Shown here: positions 34,395 through 43,863 of the stretch, piece after piece
Layout: the number at the start of each line of letters is the position of its first letter
How positions within the stretch are numbered: the stretch's first letter is position 1
DNA from: Nitrospiraceae bacterium
GTDB lineage: Bacteria > Nitrospirota > Nitrospiria > Nitrospirales > Nitrospiraceae
Reading direction: 5' to 3'
Assembly (NCBI GenBank): GCA_035623075.1
Contig: DASPUC010000022.1
Span: 124,001 to 188,000 of the forward strand
Length of the DNA stretch: 64,000 nt
Program-made: the position numbers and the translations under genes
Notes under the pieces: generated by a model
The model's database searches: none
Seen by the model: the letters and a program-made list of their open reading frames with translations, nothing else
What the model was told of the DNA's origin: nothing

Positions 34395-35930
34395 TTAGTG
34401 GATCAATAAAAGTCGCGTGGCCTGCTCTAAGAGTTGCTGCATGGGCTGCGGAAGGAAGAGACTGAATCCTACCAGCGCGGCAGTGAGCAACACGATTGGC
34501 AAATGGCCTAGCGTCCAGATTTCTCCTCGGATGATTCCCTCCGGCGGTGTGCCCCAGACCATTCCGGTCGTACGATAGAGCACGCCGCCGAACGCCAGAA
34601 TGGCACTCAGCAAGAATACTCCGGCAAGACCCAAACGACTGAATTGATCTGACACAGCAAAGGTCACCATGCCTCCGGTGCTGCTGAGCCATTCCCCCGG
34701 AACCCCTTGTGCAGCGAGCGCTGTGATGATTTGCACTTCACTGACGACCGATGCGAATGGAGGCAGCGCCGAGAGAGCTAGTCCTGAAATCATCAACGCC
34801 ATCGCGGTCCAGGGCTGCGCGATGGCCAGCCCCTGCACCTCGCCGATTTCTACTGTATGGAAGCGGCGATGAATATTGCCCGCGGCAAAAAACGCCATCG
34901 ACTTGGCGAACGCATGATTCAACAGATGAAATAACCCGCCGAACGTTCCCAGTGGCCCTCCCACTCCGAATCCGATCATGGCAATTCCCATATGTTCGAT
35001 ACTGGAATAGGCAAACAGCCGTTTGTAGTTGTGCTGAATCAGGATAAAAAACGCGCCGGTCACCAATGAGGTAAACCCGAGCAGCGCCAGCAACCCTCCC
35101 GTGAAAGAAGATGCCACCGCGTGATCCACAATCATTCTCATACGGAGGATCGCATACACCGCAACAACTTCGAGGACACCCGCCAGCATTGCCACCACCG
35201 GCGCCGGCGCCTCGGTATACGCATCCGGCAACCAGCTATGCATGGGCACGAGCCCCACCTTGGTGCCGTAACCCACCAGCATAAAAATAAAGGCCAGGTT
35301 TAGTACGTGAGGATTCAGTCGGTCGGCAACGCGTAGCAACTGCGTGACATTCAGCGCCTCACTGACGTTACCCAGCACATGCAATGACGAGTAATACGTG
35401 AGCACGACGCCGAAGAGCGCGAGGGAAATCCCGACCGAACATAAGATGAGGTATTTCCAGCCTGCTTCCAATGAAGCACGTCGTCGCCAGAAGGCGATGA
35501 GAAAGGTCGTGGCGAGCGTCGTCGCCTCGATCGCCACCCATTGCACTCCGACACTGTTTGCGACCGTCGCGATCACCATCGACAGCAAGAACATGTGGAA
35601 GAGAAAAAAGAACAGATTGAGTCGTGTGGGCGCGATCACACCGCGTGCGACCTGGTCATCCATATAGGAGCGCATGTAGAACGAACAGGCCAGTCCGACC
35701 GCTCCGATGATGAAGAGAATGAAAACCGACAAGGCGTCGAAGTAGACCAACGATGCCAGGGCCGTGAACGGCCCATTGTTCAGGACGGTCCTGCTGATTA
35801 GGATTTCTGCCGTCACCAGCACGCCGATGCTCGTGAGATTGATCGCGTGGAGCAAGGCGGACCGGTGAACGATCAGGCTCAGCCACCCGGCGAGGAGCGG
35901 CGCAGCCAGCAAAATCACCACTTCGATCAT
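34395..35930 (-). CDS. Ehr-type complex, HyfF/NuoN-like antiporter-type subunit
   Basis: The 511-aa protein has about 13-14 membrane helices in the Mrp-antiporter pattern, with the GYGTKVGLVPMHSWLPDAYTEAPAP motif that carries the conserved Lys and the loop typical of HyfF/NuoN. It would be a proton- or sodium-translocating unit. It lies 14 nt before the large-subunit gene and 16 nt after the HyfE-like gene, in the usual hydrogenase-4 order. Confidence 0.92.
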   Translation of the reverse strand: MIEVVILLAAPLLAGWLSLIVHRSALLHAINLTSIGVLVTAEILISRTVLNNGPFTALASLVYFDALSVFILFIIGAVGLACSFYMRSYMDDQVARGVIAPTRLNLFFFLFHMFLLSMVIATVANSVGVQWVAIEATTLATTFLIAFWRRRASLEAGWKYLILCSVGISLALFGVVLTYYSSLHVLGNVSEALNVTQLLRVADRLNPHVLNLAFIFMLVGYGTKVGLVPMHSWLPDAYTEAPAPVVAMLAGVLEVVAVYAILRMRMIVDHAVASSFTGGLLALLGFTSLVTGAFFILIQHNYKRLFAYSSIEHMGIAMIGFGVGGPLGTFGGLFHLLNHAFAKSMAFFAAGNIHRRFHTVEIGEVQGLAIAQPWTAMALMISGLALSALPPFASVVSEVQIITALAAQGVPGEWLSSTGGMVTFAVSDQFSRLGLAGVFLLSAILAFGGVLYRTTGMVWGTPPEGIIRGEIWTLGHLPIVLLTAALVGFSLFLPQPMQQLLEQATRLLLIH

Positions 35931-35946
35931 TCCGTCGAATCCCCCC

Positions 35947-36612
35947 TTATTCCTTCAACACCGTGAGACGGCTGGTATCCACACTGTCAAACGCATCTTG
36001 TAAGCGGTTCGTGTAAATCCCAGCGATCAACGCCGCAATGAGCACATCGAAAAACACACCCAGCTCAACGATCAAGGGCATCCCGTAGGTGGCGGCCGTG
36101 GCCCCTAAAAATAGACCGTTCTCCATGACGAGAAAGCCCACCAGCTGGGTCACGGCCTTTTGTCTCGCGATCATCGTAAAAAAACCGATGAGCACGATCG
36201 CAAGCGCGATGGCGAGCGAATCGCGAGTGAGTACAAATCCCAGCGCGATGATCGGTTGTGTAATAAAGAAGGCCAGCATGACGAGGGCACCGCAAATTAA
36301 CAGCCCGGCCGGCACGTTGACATTCATCACCAGCTCGCGCTTGACGTTGAGCCGCTCGATGACCTTTTTCAGAACCCGTGGAATGATCACCACCTTGATC
36401 AGGCCGGTCAGCCCGGCTGCGATGTAGATATGATGGTTACCGGTCAGAAAGGCCACCACTGACGCCGTCAGAGCCAGGAAGCCCGACTGCAGTGCGAATA
36501 AGTCGACACAGGCGGATAGCCGTCGCTGCGCCACGATCGCGAAGCAGGTCAATAACAACAACGCTGAGCACAAATCAACGAGTTGCGATCCAACGTGAGA
36601 AGAGATTGGCAT
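35947..36612 (-). CDS. Ehr-type complex, HyfE-like membrane subunit
   Basis: The start at 36612 (MPISSHVGSQLVDL) gives 221 aa with about seven helices. The pattern includes an early Arg-rich loop (FAIVAQRRLSACVDLFALQSGFLA), the KVVIIPRVLKKVIERL loop, and the conserved MENGLFLGATAATYGMPLIVELGVFFDVLIAALIAGIY segment. These are features of HyfE (related to NuoK/MrpC). It lies 4 nt after the NuoH-like stop. Confidence 0.9.
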   Translation of the reverse strand: MPISSHVGSQLVDLCSALLLLTCFAIVAQRRLSACVDLFALQSGFLALTASVVAFLTGNHHIYIAAGLTGLIKVVIIPRVLKKVIERLNVKRELVMNVNVPAGLLICGALVMLAFFITQPIIALGFVLTRDSLAIALAIVLIGFFTMIARQKAVTQLVGFLVMENGLFLGATAATYGMPLIVELGVFFDVLIAALIAGIYTNRLQDAFDSVDTSRLTVLKE

Positions 36613-36616
36613 CCGT

Positions 36617-37567
36617 TCAGCTCCGGAGGATGTAAAAGAACAGCAGTCCGAGCAATGCGAGGATAAAGGCAACACCCAGGAGGTCTGTCACACGGAACAA
36701 CCGCAATTTAGCGAACATGCATTCCAGGGTCCCAATCAGCACCGCGAGTCCAGCGATCTTCACCACATATGCGAGAAGTCCGATTCCCATCGCGGTGGGC
36801 GTCAGCGTGGTTGCAATCCCCCAGGGCGCAAAGACATTCGCGATCAAGGAGAGAAACACCGCCAACTTCATCCCGGCCGCCCATTCGATTAAGGCGAGAT
36901 ACCGGCCTGAATATTCCAGAACCATCGCCTCGTGGATCATGGTCAGTTCGAGGTGCGTCGCCGGATTATCGACTGGCACCCGCCCGGTTTCCGCCAGCGC
37001 CACGATAAAGAGGGCCGCCAACGCCATCAGATGCGGCGATGGGTCGGTCACGATGCCTTCCAACAACGCGGTCTTATGGACAATGGTGCTGAGATTGGTG
37101 GAGCCTGCGGTCAATGCGATGGCAAAGATAGAGAGGATCATGGCCGGCTCTGTCAACGACGCCACGATGGCCTCCCGGCTGCCGCCCATCCCGCCGAACG
37201 CTGATCCGGCATCCAGTCCCGCAAGAATCAGGAAAAACGTCCCCAGTGCAAGGAGGTACACGAGCGCGATGATGTTTCCCGCAAAGTTCATGGGGGTTTG
37301 AGAGGTGAACGCTGGGACTAACAGGCCTGCCGACAGTGCGGAGGTAAACACAATATAGGGTGCGGCGGTAAAGATCCACGAGGTGGTGGTCGAAACCACC
37401 GGCTGCTTCCGGAAGAGCTTGGCAAGGTCTGCATAGGGCTGGAACACACCTGCGCCCTTCCGGCACTGGAATCGCGCTTTCACTTTGCGGATGAGTCCTA
37501 CGAGAAAAGGGGAGATCGCAAGGAGCAAGACGGCTTGCGTCACAACGAGGAAGACCATATAAATCAT
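36617..37567 (-). CDS. Ehr-type complex, HyfC/NuoH-like membrane subunit
   Basis: The 316-aa protein has about eight helices and the NuoH/HycD signatures: KARFQCRKGAGVFQPYADLAKLFRKQ (the acid- and base-rich first loop) and ETGRVPVDNPATHLELTMIHEAMVLEYSGRYLALIEWA. This subunit links the Fe-S module to the ion-pumping arm and forms the quinone or ferredoxin side channel in related complexes. It lies 26 nt after the HyfB-like gene. Confidence 0.93.
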   Translation of the reverse strand: MIYMVFLVVTQAVLLLAISPFLVGLIRKVKARFQCRKGAGVFQPYADLAKLFRKQPVVSTTTSWIFTAAPYIVFTSALSAGLLVPAFTSQTPMNFAGNIIALVYLLALGTFFLILAGLDAGSAFGGMGGSREAIVASLTEPAMILSIFAIALTAGSTNLSTIVHKTALLEGIVTDPSPHLMALAALFIVALAETGRVPVDNPATHLELTMIHEAMVLEYSGRYLALIEWAAGMKLAVFLSLIANVFAPWGIATTLTPTAMGIGLLAYVVKIAGLAVLIGTLECMFAKLRLFRVTDLLGVAFILALLGLLFFYILRS

Positions 37568-37593
37568 TGATTGCCTCTTTCTTTCGACTTCTC

Positions 37594-39624
37594 TTAAACG
37601 GCGAACAGCAACAGGATCACGAGCGCAACAAAAATATAGGCCAAGTATAGGTGCAGGCTGCCGGCCTGAAGTATGCGTAGCCGGTCGGCGATTCCCATAA
37701 AGGCATCCACCACAGGATCGTAGAGATATTTCTGGAAGACCGGCTCGATGTGAAACTCAAATCGGCGTCGCTTGGCAAAGTAGCGGGACTCTTCCAAAAA
37801 CTCAGTCTCGAGCTTCACGGTCGGCCGATAGATGGTGCTGAAGACTCTCTTGATGGGCTGGACGAACCCCGTAGCCGTGTACTCCATTCGCGGCGACACA
37901 TTAATCCCGCAGGCCCAGGTTTTATACGAGCGCCTCACCAGCCGTCCCCCGAACACGAAAGCCAACAGCAGAGCAAGGAGACCGCCAGCGATCAGCATGA
38001 TCCCCAACGCAGGCGGTGAGATGCTCGAGAACTCCACGTTCATCGGTGCCAACGCCCATCCGTCGAGCGCCAACATTTTGTCGCTGATCGACACCCCCGT
38101 CAGCGGTGCCGTAGTCCGATCGAGGAGAGGCACCACGATCATGGGAGCCAGACCCAGGATGACGCACACTACGGCCAGGATTCCCATTCCGAATCGCATC
38201 GCGATCGGAACTTCTCCAGCATCGCGCGCGTGGTAGCTCCGCGGGAGCGCCAAAAACGACATGCCGAAAGCCTTAGCAAAACAGGCCAGGGCTAAGACAC
38301 CGGTCAAGGCCAGTATGGCCGCCGCAACCGGAAGCATCAGCTTGAGGAACAAAGCCGGAAGTTGAAAACTCAGGAAGAGTGTTTGAAACACCAACCATTC
38401 GCTCACGAATCCATTGGTAGGTGGCAGCGCTGAGATCGACACAGCACCGACAAGGAAGAACAGGCCGGTCCAGGCCATGCGTCGGAGCAGACCGCCGTAT
38501 TCCTCCAGGTTCCGACTGTGCGTGGCGTACAGAAGAGAACCGGCCCCAAAAAAGAGCAGAGCCTTGAACACCGCGTGGTTCACGGTGTGATAGAGCCCGG
38601 CGAGGAGTCCAAGCGCGGCAAATTCTCTCAGCCCGTATGTCTGAAAGATCATGCCGGCTCCGATGCCGAGCAGAATGATGCCGATGTTTTCCACGCTATG
38701 AAATGCGAGGAGACTCTTCAGGTCGTGTTCCATGAGCGCATACATCACACCAAGCAATGCCGACACAGTTCCGACAAGTAACACAACGAATCCCCACCAC
38801 CAGGGGAATTGTCCGCCGAGAAAATCAAAATACACACGTATCAGCCCATAGATCGCGGTTTTGATCATGACACCCGACATAAGCGCTGAAATATGCGACG
38901 GTGCGGCTGGGTGCGCGTAAGGGAGCCAGACGTGCAACGGCACGATCCCGGCTTTTGTTCCAAAGCCGATCAAGGCGGCCAGAAACACCAGCGTCCTCAT
39001 CCCTTCTGGCAAGGACTGTGTCGGATGACGGAACGCCTCGAACGAGAATGAGCCGGCTGCCTGGAATAGGATCAGATAGGTCAGCACGACAAAGGCCGTT
39101 CCCACGTGAGTCATGACCAGATAAAAGAATCCGGCGTAGCGGACGTCCGCGTTCTCATGCTCCGTCACAACCAGGAAATACGAGATGAGCGACATCAATT
39201 CCCAGGCGATGATGAAGAAGAACCCATTATCCGCGACAACCACGAGCGTCATGGAGAGTAGAAAACCGTTAAGGAGAGAGCCGAGCGCGGCGATGGAGTG
39301 CCGGCCGTAGAACTCTGTTACATACCCCACGGCATATATTGAAGCAGCGAAACCGATTAACGAAATGGTCACCAGGAAAACCGCTGCGAGCGGGTCGAGG
39401 CGCACTGCAAAACTTAGATAGGGGATGGTGGAGGAGAGCGAGGTGGTCAGGGGTTCAGATGCGATCAGACCTGCTAGGCCAAGTGCTACACCAAGGAGGC
39501 CCGCCGCACAGGTGAAGCTGTGGGCGACAAGATTCTGCAGTTTAGGGCGCCTTGGCAGACAAGCAGGTAGGACGACACCCGCCGCATAACATGTGAGCAG
39601 GGCGATGAAGAGGACACTCATCAC
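37594..39624 (-). CDS. Ehr-type complex, HyfB/NuoL-like antiporter-type subunit
   Basis: The 676-aa protein has about 16 helices. It contains GFGTKAGIVPLHVWLPYAHPAAPSHISALMSGVMIK, the Lys- and His-containing core of HyfB/NuoL, and the extended C-terminus seen in HycC/HyfB. It is the first gene of the complex. The cluster HyfB-C-E-F-G-I has no obvious HyfA, H or NuoI-like ferredoxin and no HyfD, so it is a reduced set. Gene 39763 upstream encodes the likely activator. Confidence 0.93.
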   Translation of the reverse strand: MMSVLFIALLTCYAAGVVLPACLPRRPKLQNLVAHSFTCAAGLLGVALGLAGLIASEPLTTSLSSTIPYLSFAVRLDPLAAVFLVTISLIGFAASIYAVGYVTEFYGRHSIAALGSLLNGFLLSMTLVVVADNGFFFIIAWELMSLISYFLVVTEHENADVRYAGFFYLVMTHVGTAFVVLTYLILFQAAGSFSFEAFRHPTQSLPEGMRTLVFLAALIGFGTKAGIVPLHVWLPYAHPAAPSHISALMSGVMIKTAIYGLIRVYFDFLGGQFPWWWGFVVLLVGTVSALLGVMYALMEHDLKSLLAFHSVENIGIILLGIGAGMIFQTYGLREFAALGLLAGLYHTVNHAVFKALLFFGAGSLLYATHSRNLEEYGGLLRRMAWTGLFFLVGAVSISALPPTNGFVSEWLVFQTLFLSFQLPALFLKLMLPVAAAILALTGVLALACFAKAFGMSFLALPRSYHARDAGEVPIAMRFGMGILAVVCVILGLAPMIVVPLLDRTTAPLTGVSISDKMLALDGWALAPMNVEFSSISPPALGIMLIAGGLLALLLAFVFGGRLVRRSYKTWACGINVSPRMEYTATGFVQPIKRVFSTIYRPTVKLETEFLEESRYFAKRRRFEFHIEPVFQKYLYDPVVDAFMGIADRLRILQAGSLHLYLAYIFVALVILLLFAV

Positions 39625-39762
39625 GGTGCAAACTCACAACGTCGAACACCGTAATGATTCCAGATCGGCAACAACTGCTTGCTCTCAGAGTATCAAAGAA
39701 CGGACAAAGAATTTACTGATCGCGTGTGTTTAGCACTTGCCTACAAACCCAACAATACGACA

Positions 39763-41157
39763 CTAATGAATCTGATATGTTCTCAGCTTGTTATAGAGAC
39801 TTGCCCGACTGATCTTGAGCAATTTGGCCGTTTTGACGCGGTTGCCATCGGACTGTTGAAGAGCCTGGATGATGCGTGCCCGCTCCGCTTGCTTCATCGC
39901 GCCCCGCGATACAGATCGAAGGTCTCGTTCCGCCTGTTCTGATCCCATCGCCACGATGTCACCACACGTCAGCTGAGGGCCAACGGTCGTGACCACAGCC
40001 CGCTCGATATAGTGCTGTAACTCGCGGACGTTTCCGGGCCACGTCGCTTCGGTCAATGCGTGCATCACGTCCGGCGAGATCGTCCGGAACGGCTGCCGAT
40101 GTCGTTGACAGGATGTCGCGATGAAGTGGTTGACGAGCAGCGGAATATCCTCCCGTCGTTCCCGAACGGGCGGAAGATGCAACGGCAAGACAGCCAACCG
40201 ATAGTAGAGATCCTGTCGGAAAGCTTTCGACCGGACGAGTTCGGTAAGATCTTTGTTGGTCGCCGAGATGACCCGAACGTCGATCTTAATCGGGTGAGTT
40301 CCTCCGACACGTTTGATTTCCCCTTCCTGAAGAACTCGGAGGAGCTTGGCTTGAAACGATGGAGTCGTGTCGGCGATTTCGTCCAGGAAAACCGTCCCGC
40401 CATCCGCTTCTTCGAACAAGCCTCGCTTGTTCGAAACCGCACCGGTAAAGGCCCCTTTCACGTGACCGAACAGTTCACTCTCGAGCAGCGTCTCCGGCAG
40501 CGAACCGCAATCGACAATCACAAATGGCTCGCTCCTTCGATAGCTAATTTTGTGGATGGTTTTTGCGACTAACTCCTTCCCCGTCCCGCTCTCCCCCTGG
40601 ATCAGGACTGTCGCGGTACTATCCGCCACCAGGCCGATCATCTCGAAGAGCTGCTGCATCACGGGACTTCGACCGATCAGCTCATCCAGGGATTCCCTCT
40701 GCGCGAGCAGGGAATTTTCCGTTGGCGGAGGGGCAGGATCCGACTGACCCTGAATCGTCTTTTGCTTGAACAATACCAGCATCAACTCCACCTCACCCCG
40801 ATCAGATGTGAGCGGGAAAACCTGATACATGTCGCAGGGCATCCGGTCTTCGATGGTGGCGCCGGCATCGGGCTGGACTTCAGATGATTCGAACAATGTC
40901 ATGTTCGGGCACGATTCACAGGTTCCACCACGATGTGCGAACACCGCATAGCACTTAGCAGGATGTGCCCCCGTTCCATCATGCAGGGTTTCCGTCCATG
41001 CCGACTCGTTGGCATAGACGACGTTGAAGTTGCGATCCACGACCGCGATACGGTCGGTCAATCCACCGGCGAGTTGTTTGATCGCCTCAAGACGAGCCGT
41101 GAGAACAGGATCATTCAGGCTACGGGAGGCTGATTGGTTTGATAGAGATCCGGCCAT
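39763..41157 (-). CDS. Sigma-54 activator with Cys-rich PAS domain
   Basis: The start at 41157 gives 464 aa. The PAS domain (about 20-130) has four Cys (C69, C80, C83 and C108; the C80-x-x-C83 pair in GGTCESCPN), suggesting a redox- or metal-sensing cofactor. The AAA+ domain has Walker A GESGTGKE, GAFTGA (sigma-54 contact loop) and Walker B TVFLDEI. A Fis-type HTH is at the C-terminus (RVKTAKLLKISRASLYNKL). There is no receiver domain, so it senses a signal directly. It lies 138 nt before the Ehr genes and 38 nt after a receiver protein, so it may regulate both its own operon and the Ehr cluster. Confidence 0.92.
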   Translation of the reverse strand: MAGSLSNQSASRSLNDPVLTARLEAIKQLAGGLTDRIAVVDRNFNVVYANESAWTETLHDGTGAHPAKCYAVFAHRGGTCESCPNMTLFESSEVQPDAGATIEDRMPCDMYQVFPLTSDRGEVELMLVLFKQKTIQGQSDPAPPPTENSLLAQRESLDELIGRSPVMQQLFEMIGLVADSTATVLIQGESGTGKELVAKTIHKISYRRSEPFVIVDCGSLPETLLESELFGHVKGAFTGAVSNKRGLFEEADGGTVFLDEIADTTPSFQAKLLRVLQEGEIKRVGGTHPIKIDVRVISATNKDLTELVRSKAFRQDLYYRLAVLPLHLPPVRERREDIPLLVNHFIATSCQRHRQPFRTISPDVMHALTEATWPGNVRELQHYIERAVVTTVGPQLTCGDIVAMGSEQAERDLRSVSRGAMKQAERARIIQALQQSDGNRVKTAKLLKISRASLYNKLRTYQIH

Positions 41158-41195
41158 CTCGACCTCTTCGGCCGACAGCTGAGACCTACAAGCTG

Positions 41196-41594
41196 TCAGA
41201 ACTCCTCTGCAACCTTGCTCGTTAACAATTGTCGCACCGTCGCCTTCAACTCGCCGAGCCGCACCGGTTTGTCGAAGTAGGCCGCGGCGCCCCACTTCAA
41301 TGCATCTGACTTTATTCGGGTCCCTCCGAAGGCGGTCATTAGCACGATTGGGGAGTGGGGAGCGAAGGTCTTCAGGCGACTGATGTAATCGAATCCCCCG
41401 GCCGGCATCTTCAGATCGGTCAGAATCAAGTCGGGCGCTGACTCCAGCACCATTCGAAGAGCCTCATCACCGTCTCTGGCTTCTCTGAGCTGGTAACCTT
41501 CGCTCCAGAGTTCGTCACAGAGCAGACTGCGCATATCATTGTCGTCTTCAACAATCAGCACCACGGCGGATTTCCTTTCGGTCACCACTCTCAT
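41196..41594 (-). CDS. Stand-alone response regulator receiver protein
   Basis: The 132-aa protein is a CheY-like receiver: acidic pair EDDND, phospho-acceptor Asp in DLILTDLKMPAGG, the Thr/Ser switch in VLMTAFG, and the conserved Lys in YFDKPVR. It has no output domain. It is the first gene of the Ehr transcription unit, 23 nt downstream of a predicted sigma-54 start, and the partner of the nearby sensor kinase or of the PAS activator is not known. Confidence 0.91.
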   Translation of the reverse strand: MRVVTERKSAVVLIVEDDNDMRSLLCDELWSEGYQLREARDGDEALRMVLESAPDLILTDLKMPAGGFDYISRLKTFAPHSPIVLMTAFGGTRIKSDALKWGAAAYFDKPVRLGELKATVRQLLTSKVAEEF

Positions 41595-41627
41595 TCCTGT
41601 TCCGGATCGGCCCCTGGCTCAGGGAAA

Positions 41628-41643
41628 CGCAAGTCACGTGCCT
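41628..41643 (-). promoter_or_regulatory. Strong candidate sigma-54 promoter for receiver, activator and Ehr genes
   Basis: The minus strand reads AGGCACGTGACTTGCG. GGCACG-N4-TTGC matches the -24/-12 consensus with GG and GC ten bases apart; only the first base differs from TGGCACG. Transcription should start near 41617, 23 nt before the receiver ATG at 41594. Confidence 0.65.
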
Positions 41644-41747
41644 CATAAACTTTCGGCGTGATCCTCCCTCCCGCCCTGAAGAATGGCTCATATTTCTGAG
41701 GAAACGTACGATGGAGGACGATTCGAGGATGGTGGAATGGGGAGAAA

Positions 41748-41762
41748 CACCCCAATTGGGTG
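41748..41762 (-). promoter_or_regulatory. Candidate activator palindrome upstream of the Ehr-operon promoter
   Basis: CACCCCAATTGGGTG has arms CACCC and GGGTG around an AT-rich centre. It lies about 138 bp upstream of the predicted start, a typical enhancer distance. The gap 41595-41881 contains it, the promoter, and the repeat at 41800-41885, and no gene. Confidence 0.35.
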
Positions 41763-41799
41763 AGGTTATTTGTCGAGAACCGCTACAGGGGATGGGAAC

Positions 41800-41885
41800 A
41801 GCTATCAGCGATCAGCTATCAGCGAAGACATTAGAGTTGACTCTAGGAGTTGCGCATACGCTGAAAGCTGATGGCTGAAGGCTAT
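41800..41885. repeat. TCAGC repeat with inverted partner, overlapping a kinase gene end
   Basis: AGCTATCAGCGATCAGCTAT (41800-41819) is mirrored by CGCTGAAAGCTGATGGCTGA (41859-41878). The sensor-kinase stop codon (41882-41884) sits at the repeat edge. It is the longest of the TCAGC elements and could form a hairpin in both transcripts. Confidence 0.7.
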
Positions 41886-43825
41886 GATTTCGGCTGATAC
41901 ATCGGCAGATGAATCGTGAAGGTCGTGCCTTTACCGGTATCACTTTCGACCCTGATGGTTCCGTGATGCTCCTCGATGATCCCCTTCACAACAGTCAGGC
42001 CGAGACCGGTACCCTTCCCGAACTCTTTGGTCGTGAAGAAGGGTTCGAAGATCTTGGCAACGACTTCCTCAGGGATGCCGTGACCGGTGTCAGCCACGGT
42101 GAGCCTGACCATCCTCTCGTGCGGTGAAACCCCAACCCGCAGGGTTCCCCCATCGGGCATCGCATGAAGTGCGTTCATGACGAGATTGATCACCACTTGA
42201 CTCATCTGATCCGCGTCTGCAAACACGGGAGGACATGACTCAGCGAAGGCTCGCTCGATGACGATGCGATGCCGACCCAGGCGTTCCTCGAAAATCTCCA
42301 GGTTATCGTCGACTGTCTTTTGCAGATCGAGCGCCCGCCGTTCCACCGGTCTCCGCCGCGCAAAGGCCAATAACTGGTTCATGACCTTCGTAATACGCTC
42401 AACCTGACTGACGATGGTCTGCAAGCCTTTCTTGAGCGGTTCCTCTTGCGTTCGTTGCATCAAGTACTCGGCTCGGCCGAGGATCACGTTCATCGGCGTA
42501 CCGATTTCATGCGCCATGCCGGAGGCAAGCGTACCGAGTTCTGCAATCCGCTCGGTTCTTCGGAGCTGTTCCTGAAGCCGGTTACGTTCACTGACGTCCC
42601 GAATCATGGCCACAACCGCCGGCCCTTCCTCATCAATAAATCGGGCTTTGCTCACTTCGACGTCGACAACCCTTCCATCGAGCGTCACGAGTTTTTCTCC
42701 AACGATGGGCACCGTCATCTTGCCTTCCATCAATTGCTGGACTCTTTCACGAATCAAGTCATGACAGTCCGGATGGAACAGGTCGAAGCGCGATTTCCCG
42801 AGAATCTCTTCCGCTTTCACTGCCCCGAAGAGTTTCAGACCAGCGTCATTGATGAAGATCACTCGATCCCCGCGATAGACCACGATCGCGAGGGGTGACA
42901 CACCAATGAGTTGTCGATAGCGCTCTTCACTCTGGCGTACCAGCCGCTCAGCCTGATTCCGATCTGTAATATCGCGCAGGATCACCGTGTAGAACTTCTT
43001 GCCCTCAACGATGATGTTCGAGATGGCTGCTTCGACCGGGAACTCTGCGCCGTCGGCACGAAGTCCCATGATCGTGCCAAGCCCCCCCATCTTCCGATTC
43101 GTCACGCCCGATCCGCCGAACCTCTGGATGTGCAGCCGATGTGCCTCACGAAATCGATCGGGAATGAGCTTATCAAGCGGTTGGCCGATCATCTCACGAG
43201 CCGGGCATTTGAACATACGTTCGGCTGCGTCGTTGAACATCAAGACGCGTTGTCGTTCATCCACCGTAATGATCGCATCCATTGCAGACTGGATGATGCC
43301 TTCCAATCTCAGACGGGTGATGAGATATTGCTCCTCCGCCTCTCGGCGGCTAGCGAGCGCTCCCATTACCGCCGTCTCCGCAGAGGCCCGCGCCTCTTGC
43401 GCCGCCGTGAGCAACCCTTCCGCTTGCGATCGCCCGGCACGTTCCGACATCAGTTCCTGCAAAGCTTGGCTCTTACCTGTTTCGGCAGTGGCCAGATGAG
43501 CTCGGGTTCTTTTGAGTTGGAGTAGCGCACCCGCGATGAACCACAATGCCAACGTGCCCAAGGCCCGATTCAACGCACCGTACTGGATAAGCAAAGCGGA
43601 AGGCTTCAAGAACAGTCCGGCCCAGAGAAGTCCTGTTGCGACGATGCAGAAGTAGACAGGATCTCGTTCGCGCACAGAAAGGAATGTCATCACGAGGGGG
43701 ATGACGTAGAGGACGGACACTGCCACCCCCACCGGAGTCAGCAGATCAAGGACAAAAATGGCAAAGGCCAAGACCGGGATCGCCACTGGCGCGGCGCACA
43801 TGACAAGACTTTTCTCAACCTTCAT
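41882..43825 (-). CDS. Membrane sensor histidine kinase with PAS domains
   Basis: The 647-aa protein has about four N-terminal membrane helices (1 to about 105), a coiled-coil region, and at least two PAS domains. The first starts at [23 protein letters not shown] and the second at [21 protein letters not shown]. The HisKA box is [20 protein letters not shown] and the HATPase_c boxes are [23 protein letters not shown] and [14 protein letters not shown]. It phosphorylates a response regulator, most likely the NtrC-type protein encoded 38 nt upstream. Its stop lies at a TCAGC repeat. The cytosolic PAS domains may sense redox state or small ligands. Confidence 0.92.
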   Translation of the reverse strand: MKVEKSLVMCAAPVAIPVLAFAIFVLDLLTPVGVAVSVLYVIPLVMTFLSVRERDPVYFCIVATGLLWAGLFLKPSALLIQYGALNRALGTLALWFIAGALLQLKRTRAHLATAETGKSQALQELMSERAGRSQAEGLLTAAQEARASAETAVMGALASRREAEEQYLITRLRLEGIIQSAMDAIITVDERQRVLMFNDAAERMFKCPAREMIGQPLDKLIPDRFREAHRLHIQRFGGSGVTNRKMGGLGTIMGLRADGAEFPVEAAISNIIVEGKKFYTVILRDITDRNQAERLVRQSEERYRQLIGVSPLAIVVYRGDRVIFINDAGLKLFGAVKAEEILGKSRFDLFHPDCHDLIRERVQQLMEGKMTVPIVGEKLVTLDGRVVDVEVSKARFIDEEGPAVVAMIRDVSERNRLQEQLRRTERIAELGTLASGMAHEIGTPMNVILGRAEYLMQRTQEEPLKKGLQTIVSQVERITKVMNQLLAFARRRPVERRALDLQKTVDDNLEIFEERLGRHRIVIERAFAESCPPVFADADQMSQVVINLVMNALHAMPDGGTLRVGVSPHERMVRLTVADTGHGIPEEVVAKIFEPFFTTKEFGKGTGLGLTVVKGIIEEHHGTIRVESDTGKGTTFTIHLPMYQPKS

Positions 43826-43863
43826 ACGATCGATTCCGGCCTACGTCGATCTGAATGAGGCGA

